Source: Chloroflexota bacterium
GTDB lineage: Bacteria; Chloroflexota; Dehalococcoidia; Lucifugimonadales; UBA2985
Length of the DNA stretch: 64,000 nt
Direction of reading: 5' to 3'
Assembly: GCA_028877205.1 (NCBI GenBank)
Contig: JAPPHY010000009.1
Coordinates: 1 to 64,000 of the forward strand
How positions within the stretch are numbered: position 1 is the first letter of the stretch; the number at the start of each line of letters is the position of its first letter. This document shows, piece by piece, positions 1 to 9,464 of this stretch. A program made the translations under genes and the position numbers. The notes beneath the pieces are model-generated. The model saw nothing but the letters and a program-made list of their open reading frames with translations. It was not told the DNA's origin and searched no databases.

Positions 1-208
1 CCTGGACAGCGAGACGGCAAACGAGATCATCGATCTGATGTGCGGGCTGAACCGCGACAACGGACAGAGCTTTGTGGTCGTCACCCACTCCCCCGAGGTG
101 GGGCAGCGCGCGCACCGCATCGTGATGATGCGTGACGGGCTGATCGCCGACTCCGGCGGCGGTCCCGCAGGGCCGGGCGCAGACGAAGGCAGCCGGGAAC
201 AGGCCTAG
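1..208 (+). CDS. ABC transporter ATP-binding protein, C-terminal fragment
   Basis: The window opens inside this gene; only the last 68 codons are visible, in the frame starting at base 2. They begin LDSET, the end of a Walker B/D-loop region (D-loop normally SALD), and continue to FVVVTHSPEV, which holds the switch (H-loop) histidine. A short polar tail follows. This is the usual end of a LolD/MacB-type ATPase. The stop lies only 8 bases before the start of the giant FtsX-type permease, so the two almost certainly form one exporter or lipoprotein-release machine. The N-terminus, Walker A and signature motif lie outside the window. Confidence 0.85.
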   Translation, partial: LDSETANEIIDLMCGLNRDNGQSFVVVTHSPEVGQRAHRIVMMRDGLIADSGGGPAGPGADEGSREQA

Positions 209-216
209 GGCGGCTG

Positions 217-3200
217 GTGGACAAACTCTTCGGCGTCTCAATGGACCTGATCATGGCGGTGTTGCTTGCCGCCTTCCTGGCCTCCATGGCCGTGGTGGCA
301 TGGCTGGCCCTGCGCAACAGGGTCATGGTGAGGCTGGGACTGCGCAACATCCCCCGCAGGCGCGGCCAGACCATCCTCATCATCATCGGCGTAATGCTCA
401 GCACCGTCATCATTGCGGCGTCACTGGGCACGGGCGACACGCTGGGCGTTTCCATTCGCACCGAGGCCATCCGGTCGCTCAGCACCATCGACGAGGTGGT
501 TGTTCCTTCGAGGGCAGGCGCCGGCGACAGCTTTGGAAGTGTGCCCTACGTCCACATCGACCGCTTCTACGAGCTTCGGGATCAGGTGGCAGGGCTGGAC
601 ACCATCGACGGCCTCACGCCGTCCATTGCCGAGGTAGTGCCGGCCCTGAACAGCCGCAACTCGGTGAGCGAGGGCAGGCTCAACATCGTCGGCGTGGACG
701 CGGCCTCGCTGGACGGCTTCATCCCGTTCACGTCGGTCTCCGGTGAGACCGTGCGCCTGGAGAGTCTGTCTGACGAGCAGGCACTCATCAACGACCGGGC
801 GGCGGACGCGCTGGACGCTTCGCCGGGCGACGAGCTGACTCTCTTCATAGGCAGAGACACCGCCGCGTTTAGTGTGGCTGCCGTGGTCGAGCGCAACGGT
901 CTTGCGGGCCGCGACCCCACACTTCTCGTCCCCCTCGAGCGCGCCCAGCGTCTCTTCGACAAGCCCGAGCAGATCAACCTCATCTCCGTCTCCAACCGCG
1001 GCGGCGAGACCGACGGCGCAGCGCTGAGCGGCGAGGTCTCGCAGGAGCTCCGCGCTGCGCTCAGCGACCGAGAGGCGGCGGCAGGTCTGTGGGAGCTGCT
1101 GCGGCAGCCGGTTGTGATCGACGCGCTGACGGAGGCGGAGGCCGATCTCACCGGCGACCTCAGGGACAACGCCGTGGAGCTGCGCGAGGAACTGCAGCGG
1201 CCCGAGGTGAGCGAGAGGCTGATTCGCCTGCTCAACAGGCAGAGCGTGGAAGACCACGTGACGGACGTGATAGGCAGCATCGGCCTGGAGCACGTCGAGC
1301 AGGAAGCCTCTGCCCTGTTCTCAGACCTGCTGCCGTTCAGGGTCATTCAGATAAAGCGCAACATTCTGGAGGCGGCCGACGAGGCGGGAAGCGTCGTCAC
1401 CACTCTGTTCCTGAACATGGGGCTCTTCACGGTCATGGTAGGAGTGCTCCTCATCTTCCTCATCTTCGTGATGCTGGCCGCAGCCCGCAGGTCAGAGATG
1501 GGCATGGCCAGGGCCGTCGGAGCAAAGCGAAGCCACCTTGTCCAGATGTTCGTGTTCGAGGGCACCGCCTACGCGCTCGTGTCCGCGGCCGTGGGTGTGC
1601 TGCTTGGGCTGGTTGTGAGCGCGCTCATGGTGGGCATCCTGAACCGCATATTCTCCGGTTTCGACGACGGTGAGCTGTTCCGCCTGACGCCTCAGTTTGC
1701 GCTGCGCACCATGATTGTGTCCTACTGCCTGGGCATGGTCATCACGATGGCCACCGTCGCCGTGTCTGCCCACCGGGTGAGCCGCCTGAACATCGTGACT
1801 GCCGTCCGCGGCCTGCCCAACCCACCGGAGACCACGTCCACCGGTTGGCGGAGCGTGCTGTTTGCCCCCATTCGCGCCCTGACTATGCCATTTCGATATG
1901 CCTGGCATGCGGCCCGATCGGTGGCGCGGGTGCGACCGCTCGCCGCGCTTGGGTACCTGTTGCGGGCCGCGTGGGCCGTAGTCATGGTGCCGGTTATCGT
2001 CTGGCTGACCCTGGGAAGGGTTGTAGGGCGGCTGTTCATGCAGGGCTGGCTGGCCGTCCTGCTGGGCACTCTCCTTGCGTACCTCGGGGCCGCGCAGATG
2101 GACCGGGCGGCTCCGTTCTCCGCGGGGGTCTCGCTTGTGATCATTGGTGTGGCGCTTATGCTGCGCATCGCCCTCGAGCGGGCCGGCATGCGTCCGGAGC
2201 TGCGGGATAGGATCGCGTTCACCTTCGCGGGCGTCGTCGTGCTGGCCTTCTGGCTGTTGCCTGCAGACGTCATCGAGAGCATGGTCGGCGAGCTGGTCGG
2301 CGACTTCGACATTCTGTTCGTGTCCGGCATCTGCATGGTCACCGCCGCGGTCTGGACTGTGATGTACAACGCCGACTTGCTCCTGAAGGCGGTGACGTGG
2401 CTCACCTCGCCCATTGGCAAGCTGCGACCCGTGCTGGTGACCGCAATCGCGTACCCCATGAGCGCCAAGCTCAGAACGGGACTCACCCTGGCCATGTTCG
2501 CCCTCGTGTTCTTCACGCTGATGTTCATATCCGTGCTCACCGAGACGTTCAGCACGCAGTTCACGGACCCGGAGGTGGTCACCGGCGGCTGGCACATCGA
2601 GGGGACTATCGGCGCCAGAACTCCGGTGGAGGACGTGAACCGCAGCATCGTGGAGCTGGGCCTGCAGCCCGACGACTTCCGCGCCGTGGGCGGCTACACG
2701 TTCTCCAGCGTCCGGGCTCGCGATCTCGGTAGCGAAAGCCGCGACTGGGAGTCGCTGAGCGTTCGCGGCGTCGACGATGACTTCCTGGAAGCTTCCGAGT
2801 ACGACTTCCACTTGATCGCGGAGGGCTACGGCCCCAGTTCGAAGGAGGTCCTCGAGGCCTTGCGCGGCGACCCCTCGCTGGCCGTGCTCGGCGGCAACCT
2901 GGTGCGTACCCGTCCTGATGCACAGGACGGATTCAGGCCAGAGTTCGTGGAGAGCGTCTTCTACGGGGACGAGACCATGCAGCCCTTCACGCTGGAGCTG
3001 AGCCAGCGAACGTCGGATGTGACGACCACGGTCACTGTCATCGGGGTGCTGGCACGAGAGCACGAGGGTTCCTTCTCAATGCTGGCGTCTAAATCGCTCC
3101 TCGACGACCTGTTCCCGTTCGACATACCAGTCACTCGCTACCGGTTCAGCGTCGCCGAAGGCGTGGACGCGCAGCAGGCTGCCTACAACCTGGAGGGCGC

Positions 3201-3678
3201 GTTTCTCGAGCATGGCATGGAGACCACCGTGCTTGCCGACGAGCTTGAGCTGGAAACCGCAAGCACAAGGGCCATCTTCCGGCTGTTCGTGGGGTTCGTT
3301 GCGCTTGGGCTGGTGGTGGGCATAGCCGCGCTGGGCGTGGTGAGCACGCGGGCCGTGGTCGAGCGGCGCCAGCAGATAGGCGTGCTCCGCGCGATAGGAT
3401 ACCGCCGCGGCATGATACAGCTCAGCCTGATGCTGGAGTCGTCATTCATCTCGCTGCTGGGCATTGCGATAGGCGGGACGCTGGGCGTCGTGCTCAGCTA
3501 TCAGGCCTTCACTGAGATCCGCGACGACGCGGCGATCGGCAATCTGCGGTTCGTGGTGCCGTGGGTCCAGATCGGCGCCATCCTGGCGCTGGCGTACGGC
3601 TTCTCACTGCTTGCCACCTGGCTGCCCGCCCGGCAGGCGGCGCGAACGTACCCGGCAGAAGCGCTCCGCTACGAGTAG
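217..3678 (+). CDS. Large FtsX/MacB-type ABC transporter permease
   Basis: A 1153-residue membrane protein. There is a membrane segment near residues 8-30 and another near 52-70, then a periplasmic-type domain to about 390. A block of three FtsX-type segments follows at about 395-520, then several further segments to about 760, a second extracytoplasmic domain, and a final three-segment FtsX block at about 1040-1150 ending before PARQAART. Two FtsX repeats in one chain is the arrangement of large MacB/LolC-like permeases in Gram-positive and Chloroflexi genomes. Lipid, lipoprotein or peptide export is the family role; the substrate cannot be read. GTG at 217 is chosen for an AGGG eight bases upstream; ATG at 241 is an alternative. 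Confidence 0.85.
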   Translation: MDKLFGVSMDLIMAVLLAAFLASMAVVAWLALRNRVMVRLGLRNIPRRRGQTILIIIGVMLSTVIIAASLGTGDTLGVSIRTEAIRSLSTIDEVVVPSRAGAGDSFGSVPYVHIDRFYELRDQVAGLDTIDGLTPSIAEVVPALNSRNSVSEGRLNIVGVDAASLDGFIPFTSVSGETVRLESLSDEQALINDRAADALDASPGDELTLFIGRDTAAFSVAAVVERNGLAGRDPTLLVPLERAQRLFDKPEQINLISVSNRGGETDGAALSGEVSQELRAALSDREAAAGLWELLRQPVVIDALTEAEADLTGDLRDNAVELREELQRPEVSERLIRLLNRQSVEDHVTDVIGSIGLEHVEQEASALFSDLLPFRVIQIKRNILEAADEAGSVVTTLFLNMGLFTVMVGVLLIFLIFVMLAAARRSEMGMARAVGAKRSHLVQMFVFEGTAYALVSAAVGVLLGLVVSALMVGILNRIFSGFDDGELFRLTPQFALRTMIVSYCLGMVITMATVAVSAHRVSRLNIVTAVRGLPNPPETTSTGWRSVLFAPIRALTMPFRYAWHAARSVARVRPLAALGYLLRAAWAVVMVPVIVWLTLGRVVGRLFMQGWLAVLLGTLLAYLGAAQMDRAAPFSAGVSLVIIGVALMLRIALERAGMRPELRDRIAFTFAGVVVLAFWLLPADVIESMVGELVGDFDILFVSGICMVTAAVWTVMYNADLLLKAVTWLTSPIGKLRPVLVTAIAYPMSAKLRTGLTLAMFALVFFTLMFISVLTETFSTQFTDPEVVTGGWHIEGTIGARTPVEDVNRSIVELGLQPDDFRAVGGYTFSSVRARDLGSESRDWESLSVRGVDDDFLEASEYDFHLIAEGYGPSSKEVLEALRGDPSLAVLGGNLVRTRPDAQDGFRPEFVESVFYGDETMQPFTLELSQRTSDVTTTVTVIGVLAREHEGSFSMLASKSLLDDLFPFDIPVTRYRFSVAEGVDAQQAAYNLEGAFLEHGMETTVLADELELETASTRAIFRLFVGFVALGLVVGIAALGVVSTRAVVERRQQIGVLRAIGYRRGMIQLSLMLESSFISLLGIAIGGTLGVVLSYQAFTEIRDDAAIGNLRFVVPWVQIGAILALAYGFSLLATWLPARQAARTYPAEALRYE

Positions 3679-3715
3679 GCGGTGGGCACCTCGCCCAACG
3701 ATGAGGTCGTCCAAG

Positions 3716-3751
3716 CCCGCTCGTGGTGAGCCCGTCGAACCATTGAGCGGG
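3716..3751. repeat. Dispersed hairpin repeat, family A copy 1
   Basis: CCCGCTC and GAGCGGG arms flank a core containing GTCGAACCATT. The copy lies just after the permease stop and before the sucC promoter. Related copies occur at 5970, 6161, 12618, 12756, 12841 and 16363. Confidence 0.7.
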
Positions 3752-3756
3752 CGCGC

Positions 3757-3785
3757 TGGACACCGCGCCGCCTGCCCGCTATGAT
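3757..3785 (+). promoter_or_regulatory. Promoter of sucCD
   Basis: TGGACA (3757-3762), a 17-base spacer and TATGAT (3780-3785), about 100 bases upstream of sucC. This gives a leader of roughly 90 bases. Confidence 0.6.
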
Positions 3786-3883
3786 GGTGTGCGGACGCGC
3801 AACCTTTCGAACACACTACTTCCGCGTCCCCCGTAGCTCGACTCAAGGTCGCAGACCCAATACTTCAGGCTGGGGAGAAGCGT

Positions 3884-5041
3884 ATGAAGATCCATGAGTA
3901 TCAGGCCAAGGCGGTCCTCGCCGAGTTCGGCATTCCCGTGCCCAAGAGCGGCGTGGCATCAACGCCCGATGAGGCCTCCGCAATCGCCGCCGAGATGGGC
4001 GAGCGGTCGGTGGTGAAGGCGCAGGTACATGCCGGCGGGCGAGGCCTGGCCGGCGGCGTGAAGGTGGTCGGCTCGCCGGCGGAAGCCGCGAGCGTCGCGG
4101 GCGACCTGCTGGGCAACAAGCTCGTCACGCACCAGACCGGCCCCGACGGCGTGCCCGTGACCAGGGTGCTGATCGAAGAGACTGCGCAGATCGCCAAGGA
4201 GTACTACCTGGCCGTGGTCATCGACAGCGGCTCTCGCGGCCCTGTCATCATGGCCAGCGAGGCCGGAGGCATGGACATCGAGGAGGTGGCAGCCACAACA
4301 CCGGAGAAGATTCTCCGCGCCAACATCGACGTGGTCATCGGGCTGCAACCCTTCCAGTGCCGCCACCTCGCCTACGGCCTGGGCCTGCCGGGCGAGCTGA
4401 TTCGCCCCGCCGCGGCCCTGATTACCAACCTGTACCGCGTGTTCGAGGCCAAAGACTGCTCCCTCGCCGAGATCAACCCCCTCGTCCTCACGGAGGAGGG
4501 CCAGCTCCTGGCGCTGGACGCTAAGCTGGACTTCGAGGACGACGCCCTGGCCCGCCATCCCGAACTGCAGGAGTTGCGGGACACCGACCAGGAGGACCCA
4601 CTGGAGCTGGAGGCTAGCAAGTTCGACATCTCCTACGTCAAGCTGGACGGCGACGTGGGGTGCATGGTCAACGGCGCCGGCCTCGCAATGGCGACGATGG
4701 ACTCGATAACGATGGCGGAGGCCATGCCCGCGAACTTCCTGGACGTGGGCGGTGGCGCCACCGAAGAGCAGGTGGCGCAGGCCTTCAGGCTCCTGCTGTC
4801 GGACCCGCAGGTGAAGCGCATCCTGGTCAACGTGTTCGGCGGCATCCTGCGATGCGACGTTGCGGCGCGAGGCATAGTGGCCGCCGCGGAAGAGGCCGAG
4901 GACCGGGTGCCGATCGTCGTCAGGATGCTGGGCACCAATGCCGACGAGGGCAAGGAAATCCTGGCCCAGTCAAACCTGGGCGTAACCCTGGTAAACGATC
5001 TCAACGAAGCGGCCGCCGCCATCCGGCAGGCCGCCGGCTAG
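3884..5041 (+). CDS. sucC: Succinyl-CoA ligase (ADP/GDP-forming) beta subunit
   Basis: A protein of 385 residues, close to the 388 of the E. coli subunit. It starts [12 protein letters not shown], the family hallmark, and carries an ATP-grasp fold with HAGGRG near residue 47 and a C-terminal ligase domain with the NVFGGI motif. With SucD it converts succinyl-CoA, ADP and phosphate to succinate, CoA and ATP in the TCA cycle. GGGGAG lies just upstream of the ATG. sucD follows after 19 bases, so the two are co-transcribed from the promoter at 3757-3785. Confidence 0.97.
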   Translation: MKIHEYQAKAVLAEFGIPVPKSGVASTPDEASAIAAEMGERSVVKAQVHAGGRGLAGGVKVVGSPAEAASVAGDLLGNKLVTHQTGPDGVPVTRVLIEETAQIAKEYYLAVVIDSGSRGPVIMASEAGGMDIEEVAATTPEKILRANIDVVIGLQPFQCRHLAYGLGLPGELIRPAAALITNLYRVFEAKDCSLAEINPLVLTEEGQLLALDAKLDFEDDALARHPELQELRDTDQEDPLELEASKFDISYVKLDGDVGCMVNGAGLAMATMDSITMAEAMPANFLDVGGGATEEQVAQAFRLLLSDPQVKRILVNVFGGILRCDVAARGIVAAAEEAEDRVPIVVRMLGTNADEGKEILAQSNLGVTLVNDLNEAAAAIRQAAG

Positions 5042-5060
5042 CGATGCCGAGGAGGTACCA

Positions 5061-5939
5061 GTGAGCATTCTTGTCGATGAGAACACCCGCCTTCTAGTCC
5101 AAGGCATCACGGGCCGGGAGGGTAGCTTCCACGCTCTGCGCTGCATGGAGTACGGCACCAACCTGGTGGCCGGCGTCACCCCCGGCAGGGGCGGCACCAT
5201 GTGGGAGGACAAGGTCCCCGTATTCAACACCATCGGCCAAGCCGTGGACGAAACGGAGGCCAACGTGGCCCTGATCTTCGTGCCCGCGGCCTTCGCCGCA
5301 GACGCCATCCTGGAGTCCGCCGACGCCGGTATACCCCTCATCGCCTGCATCACTGAGGGCATTCCCGTCATGGACATGGTGCGCGTATCGAAGTTCCTGG
5401 AGAGCAGGCCGTCCCGCCTGATCGGCCCCAACTGCCCCGGCCTAATCTCGCCCGGAAGCAACTGCAAGATAGGCATCATGCCCGGCAACATACACACGCC
5501 CGGCCGCGTGGGCGTGGTCTCGCGCAGCGGCACGCTCACCTACGAGGCCGTAAACCAGCTCACCGCGCTTGGCATAGGCCAGTCCACGTGCGTGGGCATC
5601 GGCGGCGACCCCATCGTCGGAACGTCATTCGTAGACGTGCTGGAGCTGTTCCAGAACGACTCCGACACGGATGCGATTGTGATGATAGGCGAGATCGGCG
5701 GCTCCAAGGAGCAGGAGGCGGCCGAGTACATCCGCGACCACGTCACCAAGCCTGTCGTGTCGCTGATTGTCGGAGTGACAGCGCCTCCCGGCAAGCGCAT
5801 GGGCCACGCCGGCGCCATCATCACCGGCTCAGCCGCACGCGCCGAGGAGAAGGTGCGAGCGCTGCGGGAAGCGGGCGCGCATATCGCGCCCTCGCCCGCG
5901 GAGATCGGCATCACCATGAAGGCCGCACTGGGAGTGTAG
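5061..5939 (+). CDS. sucD: Succinyl-CoA ligase alpha subunit
   Basis: 292 residues, normal for the alpha subunit. The N-terminal CoA-binding Rossmann domain holds the GITGREG motif (residues 14-20). The transiently phosphorylated histidine lies in GHAGAII near residue 250, and the PNCPG motif is present. It pairs with SucC directly upstream. The start is GTG, preceded by a strong GAGGAGG at a good distance. The stop is followed by a cluster of hairpin repeats that may stabilise or end the transcript. Confidence 0.97.
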   Translation: MSILVDENTRLLVQGITGREGSFHALRCMEYGTNLVAGVTPGRGGTMWEDKVPVFNTIGQAVDETEANVALIFVPAAFAADAILESADAGIPLIACITEGIPVMDMVRVSKFLESRPSRLIGPNCPGLISPGSNCKIGIMPGNIHTPGRVGVVSRSGTLTYEAVNQLTALGIGQSTCVGIGGDPIVGTSFVDVLELFQNDSDTDAIVMIGEIGGSKEQEAAEYIRDHVTKPVVSLIVGVTAPPGKRMGHAGAIITGSAARAEEKVRALREAGAHIAPSPAEIGITMKAALGV

Positions 5940-5969
5940 GCCGCGCGGGGGCGAACACTGCCGCCCCAT

Positions 5970-6005
5970 CCGCTCACCCTGAGCTTGTCGAAGGGAGTGA
6001 GCGGG
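5970..6005. repeat. Dispersed hairpin repeat, family A copy 2
   Basis: CCGCTCA and TGAGCGG arms around CCTGAGCTTGTCGAAGG, in the gap after sucD. The arms could form a stem in the sucCD transcript. Confidence 0.75.
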
Positions 6006-6040
6006 CTGTTTGGCGGGCGGTTGCCACCTCACGTTCCTAC

Positions 6041-6066
6041 ATTCCTGCGGAAGCAGGAATCCATCC
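6041..6066. repeat. Dispersed hairpin repeat, family B copy 1
   Basis: ATTCCTGC-GGAA-GCAGGAAT followed by CCATCC. The same design recurs at 12673 and 12724 with compensating changes in the stem. Confidence 0.7.
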
Positions 6067-6160
6067 CTGCTCCTCATCGCGGGACCGCGGCTTACGCCGC
6101 AGTGACGGTTGTGGCGCCCCTTAGCCGCAGACGCGAAACAAGGTGTCCGCCGGCTTCCCA

Positions 6161-6194
6161 CCGCTCGTGCTGAGCTTGTCGAAGTACGAGCGGG
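6161..6194. repeat. Dispersed hairpin repeat, family A copy 3
   Basis: CCGCTCGT and ACGAGCGG arms around GCTGAGCTTGTCGAAG. It lies between the sucCD unit and the end of the converging acyl-CoA operon. Confidence 0.75.
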
Positions 6195-6212
6195 TTAGGT
6201 GCCCCCGCTCCC

Positions 6213-6359
6213 CTACCCACCCCGCTTGGCCCGCTTGCTCAGGGCGTTACGCACGATCTCTGCCAGCCGCTTGCCGTGAATGCGAGGGCCATGCCGCCGC
6301 TTGCGCCGCTGCTCCTCGCGCCGCTCTCCCCTCGTGTCTCGTTCGCGTTCCTGGCTCAT
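6213..6359 (-). CDS. Small, highly basic protein (48 aa), unknown function
   Basis: A 48-residue open frame beginning MSQERERDTRGERR and ending LSKRAKRGG. About two fifths of the residues are Arg or Lys, with a short amphipathic stretch (RLAEIVRNAL). No family is recognised. ATG is preceded by AGGA at a workable distance. It lies about 90 bases downstream of the acyl-CoA synthetase on the same strand, so it may be the last gene of that operon. The composition suits a nucleic-acid or ribosome-associated protein, but that is a guess. It could also be a chance frame, since Arg-rich frames are common at this GC content. Confidence 0.45.
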   Translation of the reverse strand: MSQERERDTRGERREEQRRKRRHGPRIHGKRLAEIVRNALSKRAKRGG

Positions 6360-6449
6360 GGGATTCCTGACAAATGCGTCGCCCGCCCCAAGTCGCGCTC
6401 GGGACGGGCGATCGCTTGCGATCCTTGCTCGCTATTAGTCTTGCCGGGA

Positions 6450-8009
6450 CTAGGCTATCGGCTCCGGGTACTCCTCGCGCAGCACCCGCTTGAGCACCTT
6501 GCCCATCGGATTCCTGGGAAGCTCGTCGATGAAGATCACGTCCTCGGGCCGCTTGAACCCCGCCATGCGAGGCCTGCAGTGCTCGACCACGTCCTCCATC
6601 GTCAGCTCCATGCCGGGCTTCCTGACCACGATGGCCCTCACGCGCTCGCCCCACTCGATGTCGGGCACGCCGATGATCGCCGCCTCGTCGACCGCGGGAT
6701 GCGACATGATGATCTGCTCCACCTCCTCGGGCGCGATCATCTCGCCGCCCCGCTTGAGGAAGTCCTTGGCCCTGCCGGAGAGGAAGATGAATCCCTCGTC
6801 GTCCCAGTAGCCAAGGTCGCCCGTGTAGAGCCAGCCGCCACGCAACGTCTCCTTCGTGGCCTCCTCGCGGTTCCAGTAGCCCTTCATCAGCCGCTCGCCG
6901 CGTGCGACGATCTCGCCGTTCTCGCCCAGCGGAACGTCGTTGCCGTCCTCGTCCACGATGCGGACCTCGACGTCCGGCAGCGGCTTGCCGATCGAGCCGA
7001 GCCTCTGCATCTTCTTGTCGTAGTCCGGGTCGCCCTCGCGGATATCGTGCGCGTCCGGCGGCAGCATGGTGATGGTCGACGCCGTCTCGGTCTGGCCGAA
7101 GGCGTTGATGAAGCGGGTGTTGGGAAACTCAGCGATGGCCTTCTTGATGACCTCCAGCGGCATGGGGGCGGCACCGTAGGTGATGACCTGCAGGCTGGAC
7201 AGGTCGTAGCTCCCGAAGCTGGGCTGGTCCATCAGCCGCTTGAGCATGGTGGGCACCATCATGGCGCGGTTTACCTGCTCGTCCTGCACCAGCTTCATCC
7301 ACCCCTCTTCGTCGAACTGGCGCTGCAGGACGAGCGTGCGGCCTCCGTATATGGCGGCCATCACAGCCTGCACGCCTGCGATGTGGTGCAGCGGGACGGT
7401 GAGGATGTTCTTCTCCGCAACCTCCATGTCCACCGGCTCCACGTTGGCTAGTATGTAGGAGCTGAAGCTGTTGTGGCTCAGCATCACGCCCTTGGGCGTC
7501 CCCGTGGTGCCCGCGGTGAACATGACGATCGTCACGTCCTCGCCGTCGGCGGTGGGGAACCGGTCATCGGCGGACGAGTTGGCGATCAGGTCGTCGTAGA
7601 AGATGAAGTCGTCGGCGGGGGCCTCCAGCGTGATCTGGTGCTCCAGCGTGGTCAGCTCCGGCTTCACCTGGCGAAGCATGTCCTGGTAGCGCTGCCCCAG
7701 GATGATGGCCTTCACGCCCGAGTCGTTGAGCATGAAGCTGAGCTCCTCCGAGCGGGCGCGGAAGTTGATCGGCACGAAGATCGCGTCCAGCTTGGCGGTC
7801 GCAAAGTAGCTCTCGATGTGCTCGTTGCAGTTCACCTGCATAACGGCGACCCGGTCTCCCGCGCCGACGCCAAGCTCCGCTAGGCCGTTGGCCAGGCGAT
7901 TCACCCGATCGGCAAGCTCGCCGAAGGTGATCCGCTGGTCGTCAAAGACGATTGCGTGCCTGTCCGGCACAATCATCGCGGTAATGTTCAACAGCTCCGT
8001 TGTGTTCAC
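6450..8009 (-). CDS. Acyl-CoA synthetase (AMP-forming, ANL superfamily)
   Basis: 519 residues, typical for fatty or aryl acid CoA ligases. The phosphate-binding loop FTAGTTGTPKG lies near residue 170. The A5-type motif (GQTET) is near 300 and TGDLGYWD near 400. The hinge and A8 loop (GRAKDFLKRGGEMI) follow, and the catalytic lysine lies in NPMGKVLKR close to the C-terminus. It activates a carboxylic acid with ATP and loads it on CoA in the cytoplasm; chain specificity is not readable. GTG start with GGAGG six bases upstream. It follows two crotonase genes on the same strand, which points to fatty or aromatic acid degradation. Confidence 0.93.
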   Translation of the reverse strand: MNTTELLNITAMIVPDRHAIVFDDQRITFGELADRVNRLANGLAELGVGAGDRVAVMQVNCNEHIESYFATAKLDAIFVPINFRARSEELSFMLNDSGVKAIILGQRYQDMLRQVKPELTTLEHQITLEAPADDFIFYDDLIANSSADDRFPTADGEDVTIVMFTAGTTGTPKGVMLSHNSFSSYILANVEPVDMEVAEKNILTVPLHHIAGVQAVMAAIYGGRTLVLQRQFDEEGWMKLVQDEQVNRAMMVPTMLKRLMDQPSFGSYDLSSLQVITYGAAPMPLEVIKKAIAEFPNTRFINAFGQTETASTITMLPPDAHDIREGDPDYDKKMQRLGSIGKPLPDVEVRIVDEDGNDVPLGENGEIVARGERLMKGYWNREEATKETLRGGWLYTGDLGYWDDEGFIFLSGRAKDFLKRGGEMIAPEEVEQIIMSHPAVDEAAIIGVPDIEWGERVRAIVVRKPGMELTMEDVVEHCRPRMAGFKRPEDVIFIDELPRNPMGKVLKRVLREEYPEPIA

Positions 8010-8048
8010 GCTCTACCTCCAAGCACGGTTGATTCCGTTTGCGCTCTC

Positions 8049-8780
8049 CTATCGGTTCATCGACGTGACGGACGCCGCCAGCCGAAGCTCAGTCTCCAGG
8101 GCCCTCTCCAGCGGCATTTCCATGCCCCTGCGCAGGGCCCGCTTCACCGCCCTCACTGCCTGCGTAGGCAGCTCCGCGAGCCGCCTCGCCTGCCCTCGCG
8201 CCTCCTCCAGCAGCCTGTCTCGTGGCACCACCCGGTGCGCCAGCCCCATCGCCACCGCCCTCGACGCCGGGATGCGCTCGCCGCCCAGCAGTGCCTGCAG
8301 GGCTCGCGGTGCGCCCAGCGCACGGGGCAGCGTCTGGGTCCCGCCCGCCGCGGGAATCAGCCCCAAGGCCGCTTCCGGCATCCCGAAGACCGCATCCTCG
8401 GACGCGATCCTCAGGTCGCAGAGGAGGGCCATCTCAACACCAGAGCCTATCACAAAACCGTGAAGTGCCGCAACGATTGGCCTGTCTATGTCGAGGAACA
8501 GGCCCCAAAGGTCGCGCTCCCAGCGCACCTGGCGAGCAATGACCCTCGACGGCGCAGTGCCGAACTCAGTCAGGTCCGCGCCCGTGCAGAACGCCCTCTC
8601 GCCCTCGCCGCGCAGCAGCACGCTGTTGACGTCCGGGTCGTCACGGACGGCCTCCAGCGCCTCGTACAAGTCGTCGCGCATCTGCATGTTGTGGGCGTTG
8701 AGCACACGCGGGCGGTTGAGCGCGATCTCCGCCACGCCGTTCTTCACGCCAAGCGTGATAGTCTGGAATGGCGATGTCAC
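8049..8780 (-). CDS. Enoyl-CoA hydratase/isomerase family protein
   Basis: 243 residues with the crotonase fold. The oxyanion-hole segments are GRG-type ERAFCTGADL (residues 63-72) and HGFVIGSGVE. By alignment to rat crotonase, the Glu144 equivalent is present (MPEAALG), but the Glu164 equivalent appears to be Gln (ALQALLGG). It may therefore be an isomerase or hydrolase rather than a plain hydratase. The GTG start overlaps the stop of the upstream zinc-ribbon gene by four bases, implying translational coupling. The acyl-CoA synthetase follows after 39 bases. Confidence 0.88.
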   Translation of the reverse strand: MTSPFQTITLGVKNGVAEIALNRPRVLNAHNMQMRDDLYEALEAVRDDPDVNSVLLRGEGERAFCTGADLTEFGTAPSRVIARQVRWERDLWGLFLDIDRPIVAALHGFVIGSGVEMALLCDLRIASEDAVFGMPEAALGLIPAAGGTQTLPRALGAPRALQALLGGERIPASRAVAMGLAHRVVPRDRLLEEARGQARRLAELPTQAVRAVKRALRRGMEMPLERALETELRLAASVTSMNR

Positions 8781-9439
8781 GGGGCCGCGTTTTCCATGCC
8801 GGTGTTGGCGCCGCCACCCATGAGGCCAAGCCAGCCCAGCACGCCGAATATCGCCACGACGATCTCGCCCTTGCCCACGCCCATCGACACCACCCTGCTT
8901 CCGTACATGTGGAACCAGTATGCGTTAATCCTTGGCTGCGCGTGGAGCATCATCACCAGCTGTGCGGCGATTGATATCGCCAGCAGCGCGTACGATGCCG
9001 CCGAACCTTCTGCGACGAACAACCTGAGCCACCCGACGAGCACCCCTGCGAAGCCCAGTCCCGGCGCGAAAGCCAGCGCGAGTCCTGCAGCAACGGCCAG
9101 CTCGCCGAACAATCGCAGGTGGGCATGCGCCCGGAAGGAGCCATAGACCGGCACGAACGCGGTCAGGCCATGCCAAACGGGAAATACCTGTTCGCCGGTG
9201 TGGTCCCGGTACTGCTGCCACGTCTTGTAGAGCCAGTAGAGGGTGTAGAGGCCCAGCGACAGGATGTTCAGGATGATAATTCGGGTGGGAGATATCAGGT
9301 ATGGCACCGGCCCGCCGGAGGAATCCGAAGGGCCCATCATGGGCGTGCCGCAGGTGGGACAAAAGAGGGCATCCGGCTCAGTCGGTGTTCCGCACCTTGG
9401 GCAGTTCCTGGAACTTGTCGATTCCATCATGTGCTCCAC
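8777..9439 (-). CDS. Zinc-ribbon plus DUF4234-like membrane protein
   Basis: 220 residues. An N-terminal double zinc ribbon (CPRCGT, 10 residues, CPTCGT) is followed by a segment resembling DUF4234 (SLGLYTLYWLYKTW) and about four hydrophobic stretches between residues 50 and 205. Function is unknown; such proteins are usually integral membrane proteins with a cytosolic zinc finger. The position is odd: it lies between two crotonase genes, overlapping the second by 4 bp. The start may be GTG at 9439 or one of the two ATGs at codons 4 and 5. Confidence 0.75.
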   Translation of the reverse strand: MEHMMESTSSRNCPRCGTPTEPDALFCPTCGTPMMGPSDSSGGPVPYLISPTRIIILNILSLGLYTLYWLYKTWQQYRDHTGEQVFPVWHGLTAFVPVYGSFRAHAHLRLFGELAVAAGLALAFAPGLGFAGVLVGWLRLFVAEGSAASYALLAISIAAQLVMMLHAQPRINAYWFHMYGSRVVSMGVGKGEIVVAIFGVLGWLGLMGGGANTGMENAAP

Positions 9440-9464
9440 TCCCTTTCTCGATCTCGCACGGGAC

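Noticed and set aside
1492..3063. A 523-codon minus frame across the permease gene
   Set aside because: His/Gly/Arg-rich with no domain; a shadow of a long GC-rich gene.
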